Positions 7,153 to 14,813 of a stretch of DNA of 15,080 nucleotides are shown here, piece after piece. Positions within the stretch are counted from its first letter, which is position 1. The number at the start of each line of letters is the position of its first letter. The DNA comes from Deltaproteobacteria bacterium (GTDB lineage Bacteria; Desulfobacterota; Desulfobacteria; Desulfobacterales; C00003060). Location: NCBI GenBank assembly GCA_003647435.1, contig QMMV01000011.1:1-15080 (forward strand), given 5' to 3'. Under the pieces are notes generated by a model. That model was given only the letters and a program-made list of their open reading frames with translations. It searched no databases and had not been told where the DNA came from. The translations under genes and the position numbers were made by a program.

Positions 7153-7794
7153 ATGATGGTCAAACAGATCAAAGTCGGCTTCATGGATGTGTTTTGCTAC
7201 ATCGTGTGGTGCGAAGAGACGCACAGGGGGGTGATAATTGATCCAGGCGTGGATGAAGAACGTATTATTGATACGGTCCGTAGCCTTGGACTTACTATTG
7301 AATCTGTTGTTAATACTCACGGTCACCCCGACCACACCTGTGGCAACCGCAAGATCAGGGAATTCACCGGGGCAAAGATATATATGCATGCTTTGGATGA
7401 TCAGTTTTTCAATACTGACGAAGGCAAATCAATGGCTCGACAGATGGGGCTTGCACCCTCACCGCCGGCGGATGTTCTTCTCCACGATGGTGACGCCATA
7501 CATTTTGGTCGCCAGAAACTGATTGCATTACATACCCCGGGTCACACCCCAGGCGGGATCTGTCTATACGGCGAAAACAACCTTTTCACGGGAGACACGC
7601 TTTTTGTAGGAGCAATCGGGAGAACCGATCTGCCGGGCGGTTCTCTCGAAATCCTGCTTCAATCTATCAAAGAAAAGATACTCTGCCTCCCGGACAATAC
7701 CATCATATGGCCTGGCCATAATTATGGGAGCAGCCCGACTTCCACTCTTGGACTCGAAAAAATACACAATCCCTACATCACTGATTTTTGCTGA
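7153..7794 (+). CDS. Metallo-beta-lactamase-fold hydrolase (glyoxalase II-like)
   Basis: A 213-residue single-domain metallo-beta-lactamase-fold protein, close in layout to the short glyoxalase II-like hydrolases found beside metabolic genes. All metal ligands are visible: THGHPDH (H56, H58, D60, H61), HTPGHTPGG (H131), FTGDTLF (D148) and WPGHNYG (H189). IGRTDLPGG (155-163) matches thioesterase-type members. The substrate cannot be told; glutathione or other thiol esters and persulfides are known for relatives. The open frame extends upstream into ilvE, but the protein family begins at MMVKQIKVGFMDVFCY, so ATG 7153 (or 7156) is chosen, ten bases after the ilvE stop. No clear Shine-Dalgarno is seen, so translation may be coupled to ilvE. 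Confidence 0.88.
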   Translation: MMVKQIKVGFMDVFCYIVWCEETHRGVIIDPGVDEERIIDTVRSLGLTIESVVNTHGHPDHTCGNRKIREFTGAKIYMHALDDQFFNTDEGKSMARQMGLAPSPPADVLLHDGDAIHFGRQKLIALHTPGHTPGGICLYGENNLFTGDTLFVGAIGRTDLPGGSLEILLQSIKEKILCLPDNTIIWPGHNYGSSPTSTLGLEKIHNPYITDFC

Positions 7795-7832
7795 TTACAT
7801 CGCGGTTATCCATGCAAACGCTACAGGATCAC

Positions 7833-8375
7833 ATGATGAATGACTTTGAGCCTGAGGATTTTCTGCGCAGCTTTTTTTCCACAGCGAAGTCCGTCTTGCT
7901 TTCCCCCAAACTCTTTTATGAAAACATGAAAAGAGAAGGGGGGCTTCGAAACCCTTTTACGTTCTTGCTCTCCTGCGTGCTTATCCATACATTGCTTATC
8001 TGGATGGTGTTCAAAAATTCGTCTCTCGTCGTCGTCGATATAGTAAGCGGAATCGGAATGCCATTTGTAACCGCCGGTATCCTTTTCTACATCGTGACCA
8101 AACTTTTCAAGGTACCAGGCACCTATGAAATGGCCTTCAGGGTATGCGCCTATGCGACGGCGATAGCCTTGTTTTCTTGGATTCCAGTATTACTGATAAG
8201 CCTTTCCTTACAGTTGTATCTGGTGTACCTGATCGCCGTTGGTCTCAGTTCCGTTTTTTCGTTCAAGCTCTCCAGAGCACTACTGGCTGTTGTCATAACC
8301 GTCTTCATATATGCGGTAGCCTTTACGGCTATTGGCCATATCATAGGAAGCCCATGGCCTAAAGCAGGACCATAA
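7833..8375 (+). CDS. Yip1-family integral membrane protein
   Basis: A 180-residue membrane protein whose opening, FFSTAKSVLLSPKLFYENMKR, followed by GGLRNPFTFLL, is the cytoplasmic start typical of bacterial Yip1-domain proteins. About five hydrophobic segments follow (roughly 41-60, 66-90, 101-122, 124-144 and 147-170). Bacterial members have no established role. I choose ATG 7833 because AGGA lies upstream and the family motif starts soon after. A TTG at 7788 and an ATG at 7812 are in-frame alternatives; the first would overlap the preceding gene by 7 bp. The gene is one base from the next coding region, so it is almost certainly co-transcribed with it. Confidence 0.75.
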   Translation: MMNDFEPEDFLRSFFSTAKSVLLSPKLFYENMKREGGLRNPFTFLLSCVLIHTLLIWMVFKNSSLVVVDIVSGIGMPFVTAGILFYIVTKLFKVPGTYEMAFRVCAYATAIALFSWIPVLLISLSLQLYLVYLIAVGLSSVFSFKLSRALLAVVITVFIYAVAFTAIGHIIGSPWPKAGP

Positions 8376-8376
8376 A

Positions 8377-9801
8377 GTGAGAAACGGAAAAATGAATGCC
8401 CTTTTTCGGCCGTTTGCCGAGAAGATGAGAAAAAGCGGCCTTGCCCCGATAGTGATTGAAAGCTTCAGGCGCTATTACAGCATGTTGGTGCAAGGGGAGC
8501 CCGGGCTGATCTCAAAAGCAGATATTGATCCTGTAACAGAAGGAGAAATTGCCGATTTCGAAAAGCTGACAGAGTTTGCCAGTGCAGGACGAGCAGCTGC
8601 TCAAAAAGCTGTCTGCATCAAACTAAACGGGGGTCTCGGCACAAGCATGGGGCTTTCAATTCCCAAAGCGCTCATCAAGGTAAAGAACGGCCTTAGTTTT
8701 CTGGACATCATTGTCAGACAAATCTTCAGTTGCAGGCAAAAACTCGGGTTTAAACTCCCTGTTACTTTCATGAACAGTTTCAGCACCGAGACGCACACAC
8801 TCCAAGCCCTTTCACGTTATAAAGAACTGCCGGCCGCCGATGTGCCTTTGAGCTTCTTGCAGCACAAATTCCCTAAGGTATTGCAGGACGGACTCGGTCC
8901 GGCCATTTGGCCTGCAGATCCTGACCTGGAGTGGAACCCACCCGGCCATGGTGACATCTATCTGGCGCTGGTCACCTCCGGAATGCTAAAAACGCTTCTG
9001 GATAAAGGTATCCTTTATGCGTTTATCTCGAATTCTGACAACTTAGGTGCCATTATAGACGATGCGATCTTAGGATATTTTGCCGAAAACGACTTGCCCT
9101 TTTTGATGGAAGTTACAGACCGCACAGAAGCGGATAGCAAAGGAGGACACCTGGCGCGCCTGAAGGACGGGAGACTTACGCTTCGGGAGGTAGCCCAATG
9201 CCCCGAAGAAGAACTGGACGAATTTCAGAATATTAAATTATACAGGTATTTTAATACAAACACCATATGGGTAAATCTTGTAGCGCTCAAAGAGCTGCTT
9301 GAGGCACATCACAATGTTATTAATCTACCTGTGATCATAAATCCCAAAACGGTTGACCCGAGAGATGATTCATCCCCTGCTGTATATCAGCTTGAAACCG
9401 CCGTGGGAGCCGCTATTTCCACATTTGAAGGTGCCATGGCGGTTCGCGTGCCGAGAGCACGCTTTGTGCCGGTTAAGAAGTGCAACGATCTGCTTTTGCT
9501 CTGGTCCGACTGCTTTGTTCTCACGGATGACGCGCACGTCATCAAAAATCCAAGAAGAAAGGGAGCGATGCCGCTGATAAAACTCGATAGCCGCTATTAT
9601 AAGAAAATCGACCAGCTTAAGGCGCGCTTTCCTTATGGAGCCCCTTCTTTAGTTGACTGTGTAACGCTTGAGGTAAAAGGAGATGTTGTCTTCGGGAAAG
9701 GGGTTGCTATCAAGGGAAACGTGGTAATCACGAACAACTCGGACAGACCCTTCACCATTGCCGACGGAAGCGTGATAGAAAACGATGTTATTTTGGCATG
9801 A
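8377..9801 (+). CDS. UTP--glucose-1-phosphate uridylyltransferase, eukaryotic-type UDPGP family
   Basis: Makes UDP-glucose from UTP and glucose 1-phosphate, supplying envelope polysaccharides. The 474-residue protein belongs to the UDPGP family of eukaryotic UGPases, not to the short bacterial GalU family (about 300 residues). Signatures: LNGGLGTSMG (83-92, nucleotide loop), PKALI (96-100), HKFPKV (163-168), PGHGDIY (189-195), SNSDNLG (218-224), KGGHLAR (255-261), NTNTIW (293-298), QLETAVGAA (338-346) and RFVPVKK (362-368). The tail (about 430-474) resembles the C-terminal beta-helix. The GTG at 8377 has an AGGA site and starts 1 base after the Yip1 stop; an ATG at 8392 is an alternative. A UDP-sugar or UDP-N-acetylhexosamine pyrophosphorylase is possible, but the motifs favour glucose. 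It ends 15 bp from the convergent polX. Confidence 0.88.
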   Translation: MRNGKMNALFRPFAEKMRKSGLAPIVIESFRRYYSMLVQGEPGLISKADIDPVTEGEIADFEKLTEFASAGRAAAQKAVCIKLNGGLGTSMGLSIPKALIKVKNGLSFLDIIVRQIFSCRQKLGFKLPVTFMNSFSTETHTLQALSRYKELPAADVPLSFLQHKFPKVLQDGLGPAIWPADPDLEWNPPGHGDIYLALVTSGMLKTLLDKGILYAFISNSDNLGAIIDDAILGYFAENDLPFLMEVTDRTEADSKGGHLARLKDGRLTLREVAQCPEEELDEFQNIKLYRYFNTNTIWVNLVALKELLEAHHNVINLPVIINPKTVDPRDDSSPAVYQLETAVGAAISTFEGAMAVRVPRARFVPVKKCNDLLLLWSDCFVLTDDAHVIKNPRRKGAMPLIKLDSRYYKKIDQLKARFPYGAPSLVDCVTLEVKGDVVFGKGVAIKGNVVITNNSDRPFTIADGSVIENDVILA

Positions 9802-9816
9802 AAGTGAAGGGTGTAT

Positions 9817-11550
9817 CTACCTTGTTTTTCCTTCGTCTTTTCTCTTTTTACGCAAAAATTGCATAAGATCCTCATATCCCATTGTGTTTATCACATCATT
9901 GCTTTCTAACCATCCCCTCCTGGCCACAAAAACGCCAAGGTTAAGATATTCCATTTGATCCAGAATGTGCGCGTCTGTCCCGATAGTTAATCTGACTCCT
10001 TTATTTTTCGCCGCTCTCGAGAGAATGTCACTTAAATCGAGTCTTTTAAAATAGGCGTTGATTTCCAAGCAAGTCCCCGTTTCGGCTGCTTTGGCAAAAA
10101 TTTCTTCCAGGTTCAGTGCGTATGCCTCTCTTTCCGCCAAAATACGGCCGGTAGGATGTGCAATGCTGTGCACGTAAGGATTTTCCATCGCCTTGACCAT
10201 ACGGCTGGTTAAAAGAGCTTGATCCTGCTTGAATCCTGAATGGATGGCGGCCACGACGAAATCCAGCCCTCTTAATACCTCATCAGGATAATCCAATGTG
10301 CCGTCACTTAAGATATCTACTTCTGTGCCGCACAGCAGCTTTACATCAGAGCTTGTCCGATTAAAGGCATCTATTGCTTTTCGTTTTTTTCTTATATCCT
10401 CGATGGAGACCCCGCCTGCTATCTTTAAGCTTGGGGAGTGATCACATACCGCGACCCATCGAAGCCCCATTTTTCTCGCCTTCTCAGCAATCTCTGATAT
10501 TGTTGCAGCCCCGTCACTATATTTCGAATGCACGTGAAGGTCACCCTTAATCTCCTGTAATTCTACCAACTCCGGCAGCTTCCCTTCCATAGCCGCCTCA
10601 ATTTCCCCCCTATCCTCCCTTAGTTCAGGAGGAATATAAGGCAGGTCCACCGCCTCAAATACCTCCCGTTCTTCCTTGCCCCCGATCCGTTTTTCCCCTC
10701 TAAAAATGCCGTATTCGTTGATTTTGAGTCCCCTTCTCACGGCCAGTTCGCGTATCCGGATATTGTGTGCCTTCGATCCCGTAAAATAACAAAGGGCCGC
10801 ACCGTAACAGTCTCCTTCTACTACCCGTAAATCAACCTCCAGGCCATCCCTGGTACGGATGCTCGATTTGGTTTCGCCTTTACCAATAACATCAGATACC
10901 TGGGGCAAATTCGTAAATACCTCCATCACGCGCTTCGGACGAGAAGAGGAAACCAGGATATCAATATCTTTTACGGTTTCTCTTCGACGCCGCACACTGC
11001 CGGCGACTTCGATCCTGTCCACGGGAGAGCGCTTTTTCAAAGCCTCGATAATTTCTCCAGCCAATGGCAAAATAAGGCCTAAAGGTTTTCTCTCCAGCCC
11101 TGTTTTCAGTAATTGGATTCCGTTTAAGATATTTTTCTCTGTTTTGCCCTTGATGCCGGGCAATCCCTGAATCTTATGTGCCAAACAGGCCCTTTCCAAG
11201 TCGTCTAAGCTAACGATGCCGTAATGGTCGAAGATGATCTTCGCCGTGCGGGGACCTACGCCGGGAATGGCTAATAGTTCAAGTAAACCTGGTGGAACTT
11301 CCTTTTTTAATTCTTCGTAGATTTGCAAGGTACCGGTATCAATTATTTCCTTGATTTTTTGCATTAAGTCTTTACCAATACCCGGGATTTTTTTCTCTTC
11401 AGCAACAACTACCTTGGTTATATCGTCTGCTAAATTTTCGATGTTCTGGGCCGCTCGCCGGTATGCTCTAATTCGAAAGGGATTTTCCCTCTTTATTTCA
11501 AGCATGCTGGCGATATCATAGAAGAATCTGGCTACTTTTCGGTTTTCCAT
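9817..11550 (-). CDS. polX: DNA polymerase/3'-5' exonuclease PolX
   Basis: Bacterial PolX fills short gaps in base-excision repair and has a C-terminal exonuclease. The 577-residue protein is full length. In order: helical 8-kDa-like domain with helix-hairpin-helix motifs (KKIPGIGKDL 53-62; LLAIPGVGPRTA 92-103; GLPGIKGKT 129-137); the Pol beta palm with GSVRRRRETVKDIDIL (184-199; D195 and D197) and a third acidic residue in LEVDLRVV (D240); FTGSKAHN (256-263); then a PHP domain with DLHVHSKYSDG (337-347), CDHS (369-372), GTEVDIL (E410), AIHS (H437), AHPTGR (H465) and GTDAH (524-528). All metal-binding positions look intact, so both activities are expected. GGGAG lies just before the ATG at 11550. 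It is transcribed toward the UGPase gene and looks monocistronic. Confidence 0.95.
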   Translation of the reverse strand: MENRKVARFFYDIASMLEIKRENPFRIRAYRRAAQNIENLADDITKVVVAEEKKIPGIGKDLMQKIKEIIDTGTLQIYEELKKEVPPGLLELLAIPGVGPRTAKIIFDHYGIVSLDDLERACLAHKIQGLPGIKGKTEKNILNGIQLLKTGLERKPLGLILPLAGEIIEALKKRSPVDRIEVAGSVRRRRETVKDIDILVSSSRPKRVMEVFTNLPQVSDVIGKGETKSSIRTRDGLEVDLRVVEGDCYGAALCYFTGSKAHNIRIRELAVRRGLKINEYGIFRGEKRIGGKEEREVFEAVDLPYIPPELREDRGEIEAAMEGKLPELVELQEIKGDLHVHSKYSDGAATISEIAEKARKMGLRWVAVCDHSPSLKIAGGVSIEDIRKKRKAIDAFNRTSSDVKLLCGTEVDILSDGTLDYPDEVLRGLDFVVAAIHSGFKQDQALLTSRMVKAMENPYVHSIAHPTGRILAEREAYALNLEEIFAKAAETGTCLEINAYFKRLDLSDILSRAAKNKGVRLTIGTDAHILDQMEYLNLGVFVARRGWLESNDVINTMGYEDLMQFLRKKRKDEGKTR

Positions 11551-11976
11551 TTTTCTCCCGTTATTAGAGCCTCTCTGACCTCTCGAACGTCAACATCTTC
11601 CTTGACTATCTATGTAAGCTTCTTCCTGGCACCATCTGTAAAGTTTCGCTGCGATCATGGACGGCTTGTAAAATCCCTACGTGTAACCGCCAAACAAGTC
11701 AGGATACTTTCTATTACTTCTTCTTCAAGCTTTTTTCAAGAACGCGGCGTCGTTCCGACTTTTTCCTTGACGGACAAGGTTCTCTTTCATAACGTTACAA
11801 TTTAGAGAGGTACCATTTCAGCCCCTTTAAAAGATAGACCCAATGAGAATGCACGCATGCAATGATGTTTTCAAGAACCTAAGCTGTCGCTTCAAAAGCA
11901 ACTTCCAATAAGTTACATCACGCAAGGGAAACGCCGGCCCCTTGAAATACTACCTACTCCTGCACGAGGGGAAAGC
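11551..11976. other. Gene-free gap between polX and the PilZ gene
   Basis: About 426 bases between divergent genes. Small open frames occur (for example 11602-11805) but lack recognisable protein features or a convincing ribosome site. The only structured content I see is the degenerate family-1 repeat at 11810-11890. The gap must also hold promoters for both flanking genes; none is clear by eye. Confidence 0.5.
11810..11890 (+). repeat. Family-1 palindromic repeat, degenerate 81-bp copy
   Basis: The left half (from GTACCATTTCAG at 11810) resembles the start of the 66-bp unit. The right half at 11859-11890 matches 14884-14915 at 29 of 32 bases. About 15 extra bases lie in the middle compared with the 66-bp copies. 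Lies about 85 bp upstream of the PilZ start. Confidence 0.65.
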
Positions 11977-12327
11977 ATGACGCGAGCTGAAAGAAGACAA
12001 CACCCAAGGAAGGACTCACTGAACCTCCTCTCATATATTTGCCTCGATGAAAATGACCATGAACTTACTCAGGGCATGGGGCGGACGCTGAACGTATCTG
12101 AATCTGGAATCCTTCTGGAAACTTATCGGCAAATAGATACAAAACATGTCTTACTGTTGGATATCGGTCTTGCGGATGACCTGATCGATATAAAGGGAAA
12201 GGTTATTTATTCCAAAAGCCTGGAATGGAGTACTTTTCGGTACGGAATCCAGTTTCTTGATATGGATAAAAACGTGCTTCTGACTTTGAAAAAATTTATC
12301 AAGGCCTTCAGGAAAATGAAATCATAA
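11977..12327 (+). CDS. PilZ-domain protein (probable c-di-GMP receptor)
   Basis: A 116-residue, single-domain PilZ protein. The c-di-GMP-binding signature is complete: RRQHPR (R6-R11, the RxxxR-type arm) near the N-terminus, and NVSESG (39-44, the D/NxSxxG motif), followed by the beta-barrel ending in YGIQFLDM. The C-terminus is a basic helix (KKFIKAFRKMK). No other domain is attached, so it probably acts by binding a partner when c-di-GMP levels change; the partner cannot be inferred here. GAGGGG sits about seven bases before the ATG. Its 3' end overlaps the convergent lipoprotein gene by 6 bp. Confidence 0.88.
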   Translation: MTRAERRQHPRKDSLNLLSYICLDENDHELTQGMGRTLNVSESGILLETYRQIDTKHVLLLDIGLADDLIDIKGKVIYSKSLEWSTFRYGIQFLDMDKNVLLTLKKFIKAFRKMKS

Positions 12328-12819
12328 GGGCTTGCATACCTGCTCGAAAATCTTGTCGATGCGTTTTGCGTCTGCGGTAATCCAGTAAAGCCATTTGTTG
12401 TTTCTAAACAGATAATGGACCCGTCCCATGCCGTCAAAGGCAATCACCTTGTGATCGTTCATGTTTAGAGTGCGATAATTGTGGAAGGGTGACCTTCTGT
12501 TGTGTTTCATCTTGTGAATCATCACCACAAGCTGGTTTTTCGCAACTTCTTCGGTGGCGGCTTCTGATCCCCATATGATCGCTTTATCATGTCCGGCTTT
12601 GTAATGAGCTACAAAACCTTTCACAATGTTTATGTGCTTGCCGTGAAGCTGATTGATGGCCTCACCCGCGTCGTCGCCTGTCGCCAACTTAACCAGCGTA
12701 AGGCCTTCGATATTGGGATCAAACGGGAGGCCATGAGTCGGCTGATTACAACCAACCAGAAAAAAAATGCTAATAATCCAAATTGGCAATCTATGAATAT
12801 ACCGGGCTAACTGCGACAT
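12322..12819 (-). CDS. Uncharacterised lipoprotein
   Basis: A 165-residue protein that I do not recognise. It begins MSQLARYIHRLPIWIISIFF and has a lipobox LVGC with Cys at residue 24, so it is likely lipid-anchored, probably in the outer membrane. The mature part has no further hydrophobic segment. It reads as a small alpha/beta domain with a polar middle (AHYKAGHDKAIIWGSEAATEE) and a C-terminal stretch HYLFRNNKWLYWITAD. The frame is open to a GTG at 12849, but that codon lies inside a family-1 repeat and would put ten extra residues before the signal peptide, so ATG 12819 is preferred. AGGTT lies upstream. It is downstream of hisD on the same strand, about 97 bp away. Function unknown. Confidence 0.7.
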   Translation of the reverse strand: MSQLARYIHRLPIWIISIFFLVGCNQPTHGLPFDPNIEGLTLVKLATGDDAGEAINQLHGKHINIVKGFVAHYKAGHDKAIIWGSEAATEEVAKNQLVVMIHKMKHNRRSPFHNYRTLNMNDHKVIAFDGMGRVHYLFRNNKWLYWITADAKRIDKIFEQVCKPL

Positions 12820-12842
12820 ATGGTTACAACCTGTGATGTAAC

Positions 12843-12908
12843 GTAACACTTTAGCTCTTTTAAAAAACAGACATACGCAATAATATTTTCAAAAATCTAA
12901 ACTGATAC
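12843..12908 (+). repeat. Family-1 palindromic repeat, intact 66-bp copy B
   Basis: Identical at all 66 positions to 5162-5227, although about 7.7 kb away. It fills most of the space between the end of hisD (12916) and the start of the lipoprotein gene (12819). Unlike copy A, it lacks the extra AAACTGATAC duplication at its right edge. Identity at non-coding sites suggests recent spread or gene conversion. Confidence 0.85.
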
Positions 12909-12915
12909 GATGCAA

Positions 12916-14217
12916 CTACTTTTTTACCCTAACCTTCACGGCCATTGCATGGGCTGAGAGGCCCTCAATCCCTGCCAATCGAATGACGTCAGGTCCGTCT
13001 CTTTTCAAGGCCTCTTCTGTGTAGTGAAGAACACTCGTTTTTTTGATAAAGTGATTTACAGAAAGCGCTGACGCAAACCTGGCACATCCTGCCGTGGGAA
13101 GTACATGGTTCGGTCCGGCCACGTAGTCGCCCACTGCTTCAGGTGTGTGAGGGCCGAAGAAGACCGCACCAGCGTTTTGAATACAACCAAGATACCGGAG
13201 CGGTTCTTCGACATGAAGCTCGAGATGCTCAGGCGCAATATGATTGGCAAGCTCAAAGGCAGTGGCAAGATCCGGGACGACCATCAAGGCCCCGTAAGTT
13301 TTTAGTGATGCCTCCACAATGGCCTTGCGCGGCAGCTCTTCTGTCTTGCCGATGAGCCCATCAGACACGGCCCTCGCCAGTTCCGGGGACGTCGTGATCA
13401 GCATCGCCGATGAGAGCGGATCATGCTCAGCCTGGGACAAGAGGTCGGCTGTGATATAGGCGGGATTTGCCGTGGTATCTGCTATGATGAGAATCTCGCT
13501 CGGGCCCGCAATCATGTCAATCCCAACAGAGCCGGAAACCATTTTTTTGGCAAGGGTTACATATATATTGCCCGGCCCTGCAATAACATCTACCCTGGGA
13601 ACAGTTTCGGTACCGTAGGCAAGGGCGGCAATTCCCCAGGCGCTTCCGGCCTTATAAATTTTCTCCACCCCCGCCCTCTGTGCAGCTATAAGGAGATGGG
13701 GATTTACCTCTCCGGTCCTGGTAGGAGGAGTCGTGATGCAAATATTTTTCACGCCTGCAATCTTAGCAGGAATACATCCCATCAGTACCGAAGAGACCAG
13801 AGGTGTTTCGCCACCTTTTCCTCCCGGCACATATATTCCTGCTGCGTTTACCGGGCGAACAAGCTGGCCCAAGAGAGTTCCGCCGGCATCAGCCGTAAAC
13901 CAGGATTTTTCAACCTGGTGTCTGTGAAATTCCTCTATTTGTGTTGCAGCCTTGTTGAGGCTCCTGATAAAGCCCCTGTTTACCTGACAACGGGCTGCCT
14001 TTATCTCCTCCTTTGTTACTTGCAGCGAACTGATGGGAAGGTTCGGAGCGTCAAAGCGATTAACATAGTCAATCAAGGCCCTGTCCTTGTTCTTTCGCAC
14101 GTCCGTCAATATTCTTTTGACCACCTGTATGTCCCTGGCCTTGAAGTCAACACACCGGTTTACGATGGTATCCAGCCTCTTTTTAGCCGCTACCGAGGGG
14201 TACCTATAGATTTTCAT
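12916..14217 (-). CDS. hisD: Histidinol dehydrogenase
   Basis: HisD oxidises L-histidinol to L-histidine in two NAD-dependent steps. The 433-residue protein is full length. Key features: IYVPGGKGGETPL (128-140), GSAWGIAALA (191-200), VDVIAGPGNIYVTLAK (209-224), IDMIAGPSEILI (233-244), SQAEHDP (261-267; zinc ligands Q262 and H265), HIAPEHLEL (326-334; catalytic E330 and H331), GDYVAGPNHVLPT (363-375; D364) and the final zinc ligand H423 in GLSAHAMAVKV. The glycine-rich loop PGGKGGETPL differs from the commoner PGGxAxYPS form. ATG 14217 is chosen because AAAGGA lies just upstream; the frame opens at 14235. No other his gene is in the window, so it is either monocistronic or at the end of an operon beyond the upstream repeats. 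Confidence 0.95.
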   Translation of the reverse strand: MKIYRYPSVAAKKRLDTIVNRCVDFKARDIQVVKRILTDVRKNKDRALIDYVNRFDAPNLPISSLQVTKEEIKAARCQVNRGFIRSLNKAATQIEEFHRHQVEKSWFTADAGGTLLGQLVRPVNAAGIYVPGGKGGETPLVSSVLMGCIPAKIAGVKNICITTPPTRTGEVNPHLLIAAQRAGVEKIYKAGSAWGIAALAYGTETVPRVDVIAGPGNIYVTLAKKMVSGSVGIDMIAGPSEILIIADTTANPAYITADLLSQAEHDPLSSAMLITTSPELARAVSDGLIGKTEELPRKAIVEASLKTYGALMVVPDLATAFELANHIAPEHLELHVEEPLRYLGCIQNAGAVFFGPHTPEAVGDYVAGPNHVLPTAGCARFASALSVNHFIKKTSVLHYTEEALKRDGPDVIRLAGIEGLSAHAMAVKVRVKK

Positions 14218-14371
14218 GATTGTTCCTTTCTGCATCGCAGCGGTTCACATATCTTCTGCATCCTGTATCATAAATACTTTTTGACTGCCATGACATTGTA
14301 GTGCGTTTCTCATGTTTCCTTAGCTTAAAAGACTGGTTGGAAGTTCATGAAAATCAAGCCTTGATCCTCCC

Positions 14372-14426
14372 GCCTCAGCCCTTTGAAAAGATATTTAGCA
14401 CATATTTTAAAAAATCTAAACGCCAC
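14372..14426 (+). repeat. Family-1 palindromic repeat, degenerate 55-bp copy
   Basis: Positions 14402-14421 match 5202-5221 of copy A at 19 of 20 bases. The left part (CTCAGCCCTTTGAAAAGATA) resembles the left half of the 11810 copy. The inverted-repeat ends are eroded. Confidence 0.5.
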
Positions 14427-14501
14427 CTTTACTCTACTATACTCTTGCAAATGAATTGATTGTATTGTAATTGGTCAGACATGAGCACTTGCGAAAAGAA
14501 C

Positions 14502-14533
14502 GTATCACTTTAGCCCGTTCAAATAACAGGCAG
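14502..14533 (+). repeat. Family-1 left half-unit
   Basis: Begins GTATCACTTTAGCCCGTTCA and follows the left half of the 66-bp unit through an AACAGGCAG end. No right half follows; the large foldback at 14534-14809 starts immediately after, as if inserted into the unit. Confidence 0.5.
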
Positions 14534-14809
14534 AAAAAGGGGACAGGCCGTCATTCGGGTTTCGGCTTTCAATGTTCATTTTTCTGACGGGGCGTTGCCC
14601 AAACGAAAATTCCCTTGAGCGGTCATTAAAACGTTTTTTTGCTGACAAATCTTGGCAAAGCGGAAGATTCGCGATGTCAACTGTTTGAGTCCGGAGGGCG
14701 AGTTTTGACATCGCCTGTAGCAAGCCTTAGATTTGTCAAAAAACGTTTTAGACCAAGCGAAAAGGGATTTGGGAAACAGGCCGTCTGACACCTGACACTG
14801 TTTTTTTTC
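14534..14809. repeat. Large nested foldback element
   Basis: An imperfect palindrome of about 275 bases. Stems from inside out: 10 bp (14671-14680 with 14705-14714); 9 bp (14644-14652 with 14729-14737); 13 bp (14627-14639 with 14738-14750); 4 bp GGTC/GACC (14621-14624 with 14751-14754); about 9 bp (14607-14616 with 14762-14770). Outside these are weaker pairs. ACAGGCCGTC is also present as a direct repeat at 14543-14552 and 14776-14785. The open frames crossing it look accidental. It could be a MITE-like element or a structured RNA. Confidence 0.65.
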
Positions 14810-14813
14810 TATG

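Noticed and set aside
9801..9830. Possible bidirectional terminator between the UGPase gene and polX
   Set aside because: AAGG and CCTT can pair before GTTTTT, but the stem is only about 4 bp and the T run lies within polX coding sequence.
11602..11805. 67-codon plus-strand open frame in the polX-pilZ gap
   Set aside because: Serine- and phenylalanine-rich translation, no ribosome site, no recognisable motif.
13423..14301. 292-codon open frame on the plus strand
   Set aside because: It lies antisense to hisD, whose protein is complete with all active-site residues. The plus-strand translation is low-complexity in character and has no family features.
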